Below are positions 32,001-42,618 of a stretch of 64,000 nt of DNA, piece by piece. A program made the translations under genes and the position numbers. A model generated the notes under the pieces. It ran no database searches. It was not told the origin of the DNA and saw only the letters and a list, made by a program, of their open reading frames with translations. Source of the stretch: Rebecca billardiae RCC1528 (lineage: Eukaryota; Haptophyta); assembly GCA_965240325.2 (NCBI GenBank), contig OZ251241.1:744001-808000 (forward strand), given 5' to 3'. How positions within the stretch are numbered: the first letter of the stretch is position 1; each line of letters opens with the position of its first letter.

Positions 32001-35000
32001 CGACGCTGTGCTACCAGTTCGTCGGGCTGCCGTGGACCGCCTTCGCCTCCTCCACCATCTCCGTCGCCTTCTCCGCCAACCCGTTTGCGCTGATCGACGT
32101 GCAGCGCGTGACGCCGACAGGCTCCGCGTTCGGCGCCGGCACCGAGATCGCAATCTCGGGGAGCTCGGGCTTCGAGGCGGACGCGGCGGACGTGGCGGCG
32201 GGCGTGCAGCGCATCGCGGAGTGGCACGCGAGCGCGGAGCGCATCGCCGCCGCCGGCGACTCCGGCGCCTCCGCCTTCTGCCGCTTCTCCGGCTTCAGCC
32301 AGGAGCCGACGACGCGGCTCACGCCCATCCAGTCCGTCGGCAGCGCGCGGCTCAGGTGTGCCGCGCCCGCCGACACGGTGCGCGTGGACACGGTGACGCT
32401 CGAGCTGGTCGCGCTGGGCTGCGACGAGGCGGAGGCGGCGAGCGGCGTGTGCGACCCCGTCGCCGTGACCAAGCGCTACTCGATCTACCGCCTCTCCGAG
32501 GTGCGCGCGCTGCGCATCACGCCGGCGGGCACTCCCCAAGGGCTGGACAACAATCGCATCACGGTGTCGGGCTGGGAGGCGGGCGGCGGGCGGCTCGACG
32601 CGTACAAGGACCTGGGCCGGCTGACCGCGCGCGTGCGGCTGCCGTCGGGCCGCACGCGCGACGTCTCCGGCACCCTCCCGGACCAGGGCCTCTCCGACCT
32701 CCTCACAGTCCTGCCCTACGTCTCGCCGGTCGGCGTGGGCACGCGCCTCACGCTCGCGGTCGACGTCTCGCTCGACGGCGCGTCCTTCACGGCGGACAGC
32801 CCGACGTTCACGATGTACAACGCGCTGGTGGAGGCGGGCGCGCCGGCGGGCGGCGCGATCGGCGCGACGTCCGCGCTCACGCTCGAGGGCGTCGGCTTCG
32901 TCAAGCTGCGCGACGACCAGGACGTGGCCACGTGCATCTACACGCGCGACGGGCGCTCGAGCTCCGTGCCCGCGGCCGTGCTCAGCGAGCAGGCGGCGGT
33001 GTGCGCCGCGCCGGCGGACGCGCGCGCGGGCGTGTACGAGGTGTCGCTCTCGCTGAACGGCGGGTTCCACGTCGACCCGTTCTCGTTCGACCCCGTCGAG
33101 TTCGAGCTGTACGACATCGACGGCGTGAGCGTGAGCGCCGTCGAGCCGCCCGGAGGGCCGGTGGGCGGCGGCACGGTCGTCACGCTCTCGGGCTCAGGCT
33201 TTGCCGACTACGGCACCGCCGCGGGCGTCGCGCAGCTGGGCTGCGTGGTGACGGGCGCGGACGGCGTGCCCTCCGCGCCGATCGGCGCGACGCTGCTCCC
33301 CAACCCGCCGCGCGTGCAGTGCGAGATGCCGCCCGCGCCCGCCGGCGCCGCGGGCAACGTGACCGTCGAGGTGACGCTGAACGCTGGCGCGCCCGGCACC
33401 GTCACGGCCTCGGGTCAGCACTTCATGTACTACGCGCCGCCGACGCTGTCGTCGATCTCGTCGACGAGCGCGGCGGCGGACGGCGGCGAGCTCGTCACGA
33501 TCGGCGGCACGGGCTTCGACGGGCTGCGCGCGTTCGACCCCGCGCTCGGCCGCTACCTGCGCGTGCGCTTCGGCTCGGTCGTCGCCCGGCCGCCGGTCGA
33601 GTTCGACGCCGCAAGCGTGAGCGTGCGCACGCCGTACGGCGACGAGGGGCCGCGCGCGGTGACGGTCTCGCTGAACGGGCAGCAGTGGAGCGACGCGTCG
33701 GACGGCGTGAGCATCGAGTACGTCGGGCTGCACGCGCCCGAGATCGCGCTCGCGCGCTTCTCCGAGCTCGGCACGTTCCTCGAAGTTTCGTTCGGGGCGC
33801 AGCCGACCGACCGCGCGGGCATGCAGAGCGTGGGCGCGTGCGCGGAGGTGCTGGACGAGGAGACGGTGGCGACGCTGCGCGGGGCGGGCACCGGCGCGCC
33901 GCAGTGCTACTGGCAGGACGACGTCACGCTGATCGCGTACCTCACCATCCAGACCGCCGCCGCGCCGGGCATGACCGTGCGCACGCGCGCGGGCGCGCTC
34001 GCGCCGCGCGCCACGCCCGCCGGCTCGAGCCCCAAGTTCGCCAACAGCTCGTACGTCGTCGACCCGGACTTCCCGTGCGGCGGGCGCACGGCGCCGTGCG
34101 CCACGCCGAGCGTCACGCTCGCCGGCATGACCGCCATCTCCGCGTGCCCGTCCGACGTCCTCCGCATCGACGGCACCGAGACGGCGCGCGGCGGTCTCAA
34201 GCCCCTCACCTACCAGTGGCGCGTCGACCCGTCGGTCTCCGACTTCGCCGCCGAGCTGAACGCGCGGCTGCGCGCGCTCGACGGCACGGCGAGCCGCGTG
34301 CTCGAGCTCGGCGAGCTGCGCGGCGACGGCTGGACCTTCCAGGTGCGCGTGCGCTCCTTCCTCGGCGTGTGGTCGCCGCTGGCGCGGTGGCGCGTCGAGC
34401 GCACGCCCTTCCCGTCGCCCTCGATCCGAATGGAAGTGCCGGCGCTGCTCGAGGTGAAGCCGTCGGAGGAGCGGATGCTCACGGCGACCACGTCGACGGC
34501 GCCGTGCTTCGAGGGGGCCAACGGCATCGCCTTCAGCTGGACCCACGTGCAGACCGTCGTCACCGCCACGGGCGCGGCGGTGGGCGCGGCGTCGGCGGTT
34601 CCACCCGCCCTCTCGAGCGCGCTCGCGGCCGCGACCACGCCGCAGCTGCTCATCCCCGGGCTGACGCTCACGCCGGGCAACAGCTACACGCTGCGCTTCA
34701 ACGCGAGCATGGTGTCCGAGCCCTCCGCCTCCTCCTCCGCGCAGCTCACCCTCGCCGTCACCGACGAGCCGCTCGTCGTGCTCGTCGCCTCGCCCACCCG
34801 GCAGGTGTCGGAGTCGGCGACTGTCGTGATCGATGGCTCGGCGTCCTACGACCCGAACGACCCGACGGACGCGCTGTCGAGCTTCGAGTTCTCGCTGGTG
34901 GGCTCGCCCGCGGTGGAGGTGCTGCCGTCGTACTACTCGGACGACGGCCGCGTCGTCACGCTGCCGCCGGGCACGCTGCGCGCGGGCACCACCTACACGT

Positions 35001-38000
35001 TCACCTTCCGCGGCGCCAAGGGCGAGCGCGAGGCGTCGGCGTCGCTCAGCGTGGGCGTGCTGGCCGAGCCCGTTCCGACGGTCGAGATCTCGTCGTCGGT
35101 GGCCGCGCTCAAGCTGAACGCGAACGAGCAGCTCAAGCTCATCGGCGCCGCGGAGCAGCCCGGCGGCGGCTCCTCCGAGTACACGTACGCGTGGAGCCTC
35201 TCGGCCGGCCCGGCGCTCGGCAGCTCGCTGCAGGCCGCCACCACGACGGGGCTGAACAAGGAGAACCTGGTGCTCAAGCCGGGCGTGCTCGCGCCCGGCG
35301 CGGTGTACACGTTCCGGCTGTCGGCGACGGAGCGCGGCGGGAGCGCGGGCACGGCGTTCGCCGAGCTCACCATCCTGACCAACCGCCCGCCATTCGGCGG
35401 CGTCGTCAGCTCGAGCCCGAGCGCAGGCAGCGCGCTGCTCACGCGGTTTGAACTCGAGGCCGCGGGCTGGACGGACGACGACCCGAACGACCTGCCGCTC
35501 ACGTACCGCTTCTGCGAGGGGAGCAAGGTGCTGACGGAGCAGTCGCTCTCCAAGTTCGCCTCGATGTTCCTCGACGCGGGCACGCACGAGATCACCGTCG
35601 AGGTCTACGACTTCTACAACGGGCGCGGCGCCGCCTCGGTCGAGGTCGAGGTGGGCGCGACCACGGTCACGCGCCAAGTCACCAGCCAGACGCTCGGCAC
35701 CTCCGGGCAGATCGTGTCGGAGGGGCGCGCGAACGAGGGGCTCTCGCTGCTCAACGCGCTCTCGCGCGCCTCCGGCGGCGGCCGCGCCCGCGGCGCCGCC
35801 GCCAACCGCCGCGCGCTGCAGCTCGACGAAGACACGCTCGTCGCCGGCACCAACGTCACGTATGCGCAGGCGCGGGCGTCCGAGATGATCGATCTCGTGC
35901 GGCGCGCGCAGCTGTCGCAGCTCGCGACGGACTCGACGGTGGCGATCGTGGTGCAGGCGCTGGCCGACGCGATCGACATCGAGCCGAGCGCCGTGCTCGT
36001 CCCCGCGCAGCTCGTCGCCGTCGCCGTGCTCAAGCTGGCCGCGGGCGCGGCGAGCGGCGCGCTCGCCGCTGACGCTCGAACGCTGATGCTCACCGCGGCC
36101 GATCAGCTGTTCACCGCCATCGACAGCGCGGCGGAGGCGGAGGCGGCGGCGCTCGCGGCGGCGCCGAACGCCACTGAGCCGGGCGTCACGCCGTTCAACG
36201 CCTCCGACCCCGCGGACGCGCTCCGCCTCTCCGCCGCCGAGCTCACTGACTTCGTGTTGCACTCGTTCATGCCGGTGCTTCTGGCCGGCACGGTCGCGGG
36301 CGAGGAGCCCGCGTCGCTCAGCTTCCCGTCGCTCGCCGTGCTCGCGTCGCGCGTGCTCGGCGCGGGGCTGCCGGGCGCGCAGATCGGCGCGCCCGACGGC
36401 GGCGCGCTCGTCTCGCTCCCCGCCGGCGACTCCCTCCTCGGCGCGCTCGGCGCCGCCGCCGCCGACGCGGTGTCCCTCATGCTGGTCGAGTGGAAGCGCG
36501 ACACGCGCACCGGCTTCGATGTGCGCGCGCCGACGGTGCTCGCGCCGCCGCTGTCGTTCTGGCTCGCGGACGGCGACGGCGCGGAGTACGCGGTGAGCCG
36601 GCTCGGCGCGAGCGGCCTCATCCAGATCTCGATCCCAGTGCCGCCGCAGCCGGCGGTCACGGGCGCGGGCAACTGCACCGAGTTCGCCCTGTGCTCGGGC
36701 AACGGCGCGTGCGTCGACGGCGGCTGCGCGTGCGCGGACGGCTGGTTCGGCCCGTCGTGCGACCTGCGCGCGCGCTGCGCGTACTGGGACGAGGCGGCGC
36801 TCGGCTGGCGCCTCGGCGGCGTGCGCACGCGCGCCTACTTCAACGGCACGCTCACGTGCGCCACCGACCACCTGACAGAGTTCGGGGCGCTTGGGCTCGC
36901 GCCCGCCGAGCCAGACGTTGACAGCGGCGGCGGCGGCGGCGGCGGCGAGGAGAGCGAGGCGTCGTCGGGCTCGCAGGTGTCGGGGATCGCGGAGACGCTG
37001 TTCACCTCGGTCGGGCTGATCGCCGCCGTCGCCGTGCTCTCTGGCGTCACGCTCGTCGTCGTCGTCGGCACGAGCGTCGCCGAGGCGCGCGTGCCGCTCG
37101 GCGTGCGCAACACGGCGCGGCTGCAGCGCGCGGCCGCGCGCTCGGCCGTCGCGGCCAAGCACCGGCTGCAGGCGCGCAAGCCGTCGGAGGCGCGGCTGCC
37201 GTTCGGCATGCGCGTGCGGTATGCGCTCGAGGACAACTTCTCCCTCCTCGCCCTCTCGATCGGCGAGGCGGAGCCCGGGCTCACGCGCCCCGCTCTCGCA
37301 CTCACGGTGTGCACGCAGCTGATGCTGCAGCTGTGTCTGCAGGCGGCCTTCTTCTCGGGCGCGCTGGGCTGGCTGGGGCCGGAGGCGGTGGGCACGGCGT
37401 CGGGCGGCGGCCTCGCGCTGCACGCGACGCTGTGCGCGCTCCTTGCGCTGCCCGCGCTCTACCTGACGCGCGTGCTCTTCGCCCTCGGCCACAGCCTGCC
37501 GTGGTCCGCGTACCCGTGGCGGCTGGTGCGCGGCGCGGTGGTGACGGTGGCTTATGCGGCGGGCGGGCGGCGGCGGCGGTGGGACCGGGCGCGGCGGCCG
37601 AGCAGCTCGCGCTCGGCGTCGCGGCCGACGACGGCAGGGGGCGTAGGGCAGACCACGCCGGTCCCGACCGCCGAGGCCGAGCGCGCCTCCGCCGCGGGCC
37701 GCCCGCCGCCGCCCTCGGACCTGCCCCCCGTGCAGGAGGCGGAATCGTCGCCGGCGGTCGCGCCGGGCGCGCCCGCGGGCGCGGACGGCGGCGGCTCGAT
37801 GCAGAAGCGCACGGGCGCGACGCCGCCCGCCGCGCGGCCGATGCCGCCGCCCACCGGCCCGCCGGGGCTGCAGCCGCCCACTGTGCGCCCCATCCAAACC
37901 CGCGTGCCCCCGCCCGCCGGCCTGCGCGAGCGCATCGGCGTGCCCTACATCAACCCCGGCTCCGTGGCGCACTCGCGCGCGGGCTCTGAGATCAGCGGCC

Positions 38001-39833
38001 CGTCGTGCGCGAGCCGGGCGGGTGTGCCCTCGGCCGCGGCGGCGCAGCTGCGCGCGCAGCAGCGCAGCGAGGCGCTGCGCGCGCGCATCCCGCCGCCCGC
38101 GCCGGGCGGCGCCGGCGCGGACGGCGGCGGCGGCGCGGCCGCCTCCCAGCCCGTCCCGATGAAGCGAGATCGCGTGCCGCCGCCGTGGGAACTGTCGAAG
38201 CGGCTCTCGTCTCAAGGCTCGCAGGGGCAGACCCCGCCAAAGGGGTCGGGCGCGAGCGCGGCGGGCGCGAGCGCGGCGAGCGCTCCGCCGCCGCGCGCCG
38301 CCGCAGCCGCCGCTGCGCCCGCCGCGGCCGGCGCGGCGTCGACGCCAGATACGCAGCGCCGCACGCGCGCGCCCGTGCCGCCGCCGCCCGCCGGCGGCCC
38401 CAACTCACAGCAAGGGCCGGCGCCCGGCAGCGGGCGACGCTCGTCGGGAGCGGGCGCGCCCGGCGCGGCGCCGAGCGGCAGCACGCCGCCGCGCGTCGTC
38501 GGCGGCGCCACCCCCGGAGCGCGCCGCGCGCCGCTCGGCGCAGGCCGCGCCCCCTCCACCGGCACTCGGTGTGCGCACGCGCGCGCGCGCCCGCCGCGCG
38601 AGCGCCCTGCCGCCGCGCGCGCACGCGCGCGCGGGCGGCCGCGCCGCGCCGCGCCGCGCCGCCGCGCGGCCGCGCGCACGCCGCCGCTCACGCGCCCGCG
38701 GCCGCCCCCGCGCGCGCGCCGCGCAGCGTGACGCCCGTGCGTGGCGGCGCTGCCCCTGGCCCCGGCGCGAGGCCCGCCCTGGACATCTCGCGCGACTCGT
38801 CCCTGCTCCGCACGAGCGCGCAGCAGCGGCCGCAGGCGACTCGCGTGGAGGTGCCGGCGGCGGGCGGCGCGCCGCCGGCGCCGACTCCGGCGCCGGCACC
38901 GACCGAGGGGCCTGCTGAGCCGCCGCCGCCGCAGCCGCCGCCCTCGCCCGGCGCGCCGAGCCCGCCGCACAGCCCGCGCTACGCCGCCAGCCTGCCGCCG
39001 CCCTCGCCCGGCGCGCCGAGCCCGCCGCCGCGCAGCCCGCGCGTGCTCGCCACAAGTCTGCCTCCCAGCCCGCGCGGGCCATCGGAGCCCGCGGACGAGC
39101 CGATGGCGGCGGCGGAGGCCGGCGGCGGCGGCGGCGGCGAAGCGGCGGCCGTGCAGCCCGCGCCGCCGCGCCCCACCCCCGCCACGCTAGGCTCGCAGCC
39201 CACGGCGGGCATCTTCAACCTGCAGGCGCTACAGACCGCCGCCGGCGCCGCGCCCAAGGGCGGCAAGTACTCCGTCGACGACGAGGGCGGCGCTGGGCAC
39301 GCCAAGACGCGCTCGCCCGCAGAGATGGCCAAGGTGCGCGCAGGGCTGCGCGGGCGCGCACCGCGCAGCGCGCGCGCGCGCTCAGCCCTGACTGAGTCTG
39401 CGCGCACGCCCTCGTCCGCCCACCGCCCCGCCCCGCCCGCCTCCGCGCGCGCCCCGCGCCGCCCCGCGCCGCCGGCTCGCCGCCCCGCGCCGCCCGCAGC
39501 TGATTGCTGGCTGGGCCGTGCAGGTGGGCCTCTTTGCGGCGCTCGCGGCCGTGTGTCTGGTGCTCGGCATCGGCCTCGATCCGGACACGACGGCCCTGGC
39601 CCTGGGCGCATGGGCGGTGCGCGCACGCCCCGCGTGCACCGGCCGCGCCGGCGCGCGCGCGCGCCTCACCCAAGCAGCACACCAACACGCGCGCCTGACA
39701 CCCACGCGCCACCCGCGCCTCGGCCTTGCAGATCGCGACGGCGGAGACCTTCGTGGCCTTCGAGCCGCTCGCGATCGTGATCTCCGCCATCTTCTCGCAC
39801 ATCGTCGCCGGTGTGCTCGGCACCGAGACCTGA
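16616..39833 (+). CDS. Giant Ser-Pro-rich, polycystin-1-like membrane glycoprotein (~7,592 aa)
   Basis: Exons: 16616-38568, 38727-39333, 39500-39616, 39732-39833. All introns are GT-AG and the joined frame is intact. Signal peptide: 1-23 (cleavage near APVAS/Q). Residues 25-4187: SPPP repeats with rare T, R, I, A, L, F. 4188-5156: nine ~100-residue modules sharing F-x-G-x-GV-x-x-GD, later C, and LCYxF. 5157-5708: IPT/TIG-like domains. About 5815-6350: REJ-like region (TYQWRVDPS, SASYDPNDP). 6686-6719: EGF (CSGNGACVDGGCACADGWFG). 6720-6762: GPS motif ending CATDHLTEFG. Membrane segments: ~6795-6822, ~6895-6915, ~6932-6960, ~7521-7546, ~7563-7588. The second follows SLLALSIGEAEPGLTRPALA, like the polycystin-1 TM2 entry. 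A disordered ~540-residue loop precedes the last two. The final segment (FVAFEPLAIVISAIF) resembles polycystin-1 TM5. PLAT and channel helices are absent. Probably a cell-surface or flagellar stalk protein (inference). In-frame introns within exon 1 cannot be excluded. Confidence 0.75.
18232..22430 (+). repeat. Higher-order repeat, 195-bp period (65 codons)
   Basis: The extra-proline unit recurs at 18379, 18574, 18769, 18964, 19159, then 19306, 19501, 19696, 19891 and every 195 bp to 22426. That gives 20 units of 195 bp. Two units (18232-18379 and 19159-19306) are 147 bp, exactly four SPPP units shorter. Each 195-bp unit encodes 15 SPPP plus one SPPPP. Between 20,866 and 22,036 adjacent units are close to identical in codon choice. 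Confidence 0.85.
24761..26812 (+). repeat. Higher-order repeat, 228-bp period (76 codons)
   Basis: The marker TCGCCACCTCCCAGCCCGCC recurs at 24761, 24989, 25217, 25445, 25673, 25901 and 26129. It is partly changed at 26357 (TCGCCTCCGCC) and recurs near-exactly at 26585. All spacings are 228 bp, or 19 SPPP units, with no extra proline. Earlier, irregular occurrences at 24401 and 24605 suggest the array's origin. Confidence 0.85.
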
Positions 39834-40241
39834 GCGCGCGCCTCACTCGAACCCGTCTGTCTGCGCGCGGCGCCTTCCTAGTTCCTGCGGCTCGGCCCTC
39901 GGGAGGCCGCGCCGAGCGCCGGCGTCGTCCGCCCGCCGTCAGGGCGCGCAGTCGCCGCGGCCGCCGAGAGGCGACGCTGCGCTGCCCGCCCGTGTTGTCT
40001 CGCACACCACTGGTGAAGCCCATTCAGTGGGCCAGCACCGAGCGTCTGCCGCGCTCAGCCCCGCCAACGACTGTGGGCTTGTTGTTGCGGCGCTGAGGCG
40101 CGCGGCGCACGCCGCGCCATTCAGTCAGCTTCTTCATCCGTCCGACTCCAGCGCACACGCTGAGTCCGTTCTGTCCGAGCATAGCATGTTGTGACGCACC
40201 ACCTACAGTCCCATCCACGTAGCATCCTTTGTGCACGGGCG
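39834..40241. other. 3' flank of the giant gene
   Basis: About 400 bp downstream of the giant gene's stop codon. No gene or motif was recognised. Confidence 0.35.
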
Positions 40242-42173
40242 AGGGTAGTAAGGGTGCGCAACTCCGCTGGCGACAGCCGCGGAGGTCGGGAGGGCCAAGG
40301 GAGGTCCGGGCCGGGAGCTCCCAGCGAGCGGCCAGCGCGACATCACCTCAAGGTTTTTTCCTGAGCGCCGGGCGGCAGCGGCGGCGAGGGCGGTGCTCCG
40401 CTGGCGGGGCGCGCACGGGGCACGGCGCTGCGGGCGCGGATGTGCCCGCAGAGCCGGCGCGTGCGGACGGGCTGTTGCGGGAGAGCATCTGGCGCCCTCC
40501 TGCGCCGCGCGCATTGCGCCACGCCTCTTTCGCCTTGACTCAGGGCAGCGCGCACATGCGCGCCGCGTCAAGGCCAGCCTTGCCGCGCCGCAGCCGACCG
40601 CGCGCGCGCCGTGCGCGGCGTGGTCGGGAAGGAACGGGCGTGGCTGCCGGGCGAGATGGCGACATCACGTGCGCACGCCATGCCGCCCCGCCACGCCTTG
40701 ACGAGCGTGTCGCCGGTCCGTTTGCACGCCTCTTCGAGTTGTCTCAAATGGTCTGCACGGCCTCGCGGTCGCGACCCTTGTCGGGACGATCATTGAGACA
40801 CAGAACAGTGCCAGACGGGCACGCGGACTACTCTTACATGAATGTCCATCACCACGTGGCCATGTAGAAGTGCTGGGTGCGACGCTTTCCTCGCGCTGAT
40901 GCACTTTCATCATCTTTTTCGAGCTCAGGTCTGGCTTCAGGCACGGCAAGAAATCAGCACTCGTCAACAGCTGTGCGGATCCGTTATCGCGCCCTTTCGC
41001 GGCGCCGCGGGACGACATGGCGTGCGCACGTGATGTCGCCATCTCGCCCGGCAGCCGCGCCCGTTCCTTCCCGACCACGCCGCGCACGGCGCGCGTGCGG
41101 TCGGCTGCGGCGCGGCAAGGCTGGCCTTGACGCAGCGCGCATGTGCGCGCTGCCCTGAGTCAAGGCGAAAGAGGCGTGGCGCAATGCGCGCGGCGCAGGA
41201 GGGCGCCAGATGCTCTCCCGCAACAGCCCGTCCGCACGCGCCGGCTCTGCGGACACATCCGCGCCCGCAGCGCCGTGCCCCGTGCGCGCCCCGCCAGCGG
41301 AGCACCGCCCTCGCCGCCGCTGCCGCCCGGCGCTCAGGAAAAACCTTGAGGTGATGTCGCGCTGGCCGCTCGCTGGGAGCTCCCGGCCCGGACCTCCCTT
41401 GGGAGGGCTCTGTTTGCCTCGGCGAGCGGTGCGAGCGGAGCGGAGCGAGTACTATCAGCGGCGGAGGGCGGCGAGGCCGCGCACGGCGTGAGGCGCGACG
41501 TCGGCCGAGTCGGTCCGCAGAGGATGCGCGGCGCTCGGCCCGCTGCGCAGCAGCAGTGCGCCTCACTTTGCCCCGAGCGCCGTCCTCCTCGTCGCCTCCT
41601 TCCCGCCTTGGAGCAGCACGCATGTGCGCGCCGCCACAATGAAGGCGGCACGGGCTCGCTCGGAAGACCGCGCGCGCGTGGCGCGCGACTTGGTCGGCTG
41701 CGCGCGCGCGCTGCCGCGGGGCAAGGTAGCGCCATCGAATGCGCGCGCCGTGCCCGCGCGAGAGCGTGTACGCGCACGTGGGTGCGAGCTCACACGCATG
41801 CCGAATGCTGCCTGCGCATCCGACTTGCCGACTGTCGTGAAGCTGGAAAAGAAAGCGGCGTGAGTGTTGGTACCATCGATGCCGAGCCTTAGCTTCCACT
41901 TGCATTCGTGCTGAGAAGGAATACACAAGACTTGGCCTTCGTCCTGGCTTTCCAATGTCACTCAACGCCCTGCTAATCGACCCGAACAGTGCCTGCGTGA
42001 GGCACAGCGAACCATTTGTGAGAGCAAGCAGGCGCCTCACGCCGTGCGCGGCCTCGCCGCCCTCCGCCGCTGATAGTACTCGCTCCGCTCCGCTCGCACC
42101 GCTCGCCGAGGCAAACAGAGCCCTCCCGACCTCCGCGGCTGTCGCCAGCGGAGTTGCGCACCCTTACTACCCT
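40242..42173. repeat. Large inverted-repeat (foldback) structure, right arm interrupted
   Basis: The left arm is 40242-40681. Its reverse complement is found at 41016 to about 41400 and continues at 42121-42173, so the right arm is split by inserted DNA. The arms are about 440 bp with few mismatches and surround a 334-bp unique loop (40682-41015). Arm sequence is GC-rich. Translated frames are present in both arms but are mirror images, with no recognisable protein. The structure fits a foldback or non-autonomous DNA element; no transposase is seen. Confidence 0.75.
41401..42127. mobile_element. 727-bp inserted element with 96-bp terminal inverted repeats
   Basis: The ends 41401-41496 and 42032-42127 are reverse complements of each other (outermost bases GGGAGGGCTCTGTTTGCC). 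The element splits the right arm of the surrounding foldback structure. The uninterrupted left arm shows what the empty site looked like. At the junction the arm's GGCCCTCCC appears with the element's terminal CCCTCCC overlapping it, and no target-site duplication is clear. The 535-bp interior has no recognised coding sequence, so the element is presumably non-autonomous. Confidence 0.6.
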
Positions 42174-42618
42174 TGGCACGGGCTCCGTTGCGTGCGTCTC
42201 CGGTGCTGATTGTCATCAACCACCGAGAACCCGCGGAATAAGTCGTTGTAAGTCGTTTCGTTGCGATCAGTGATCAAGGGCAGTGATCTTCTCGAAGGCG
42301 ATCTGCATCGCGATATGATAAGCCCGCCAGTCACAACCAAGATGCCGCAATCTCCAGCTTGCAGCCAAGCGTTTCCATGGGGCGGATCGGCACGGCGGCC
42401 GCGGTTTTGCTTTGAGAGAATCGTTCTGACGGCTGGACCGCTTGAACCAGAGATACCCACCTTCTCGACTCATCTGCCGAACGCGCGATTCGCTCGGCCG
42501 CGGCGCCCCAGCCAATCAGAGCAAGGCGCCAGGCGCCCGAGCCGAGCGCACCCCGGCCTGCAACCAACCAGCCGACATCCGATTCCCCCGACGCGCAGTG
42601 CCACACCGACCGACCGTC
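42174..42618. promoter_or_regulatory. Upstream region of the small plastid-protein gene
   Basis: About 445 bp between the inverted-repeat cluster and ATG 42619. It is less GC-rich than the genes. No promoter motif was identified. Confidence 0.3.

Noticed and set aside
16616-39833. CRISPR-like or bacterial repeat interpretation of the periodic DNA
   Set aside because: The periods have no spacers of unique sequence, the DNA codes a continuous protein, and the surroundings are eukaryotic with introns.
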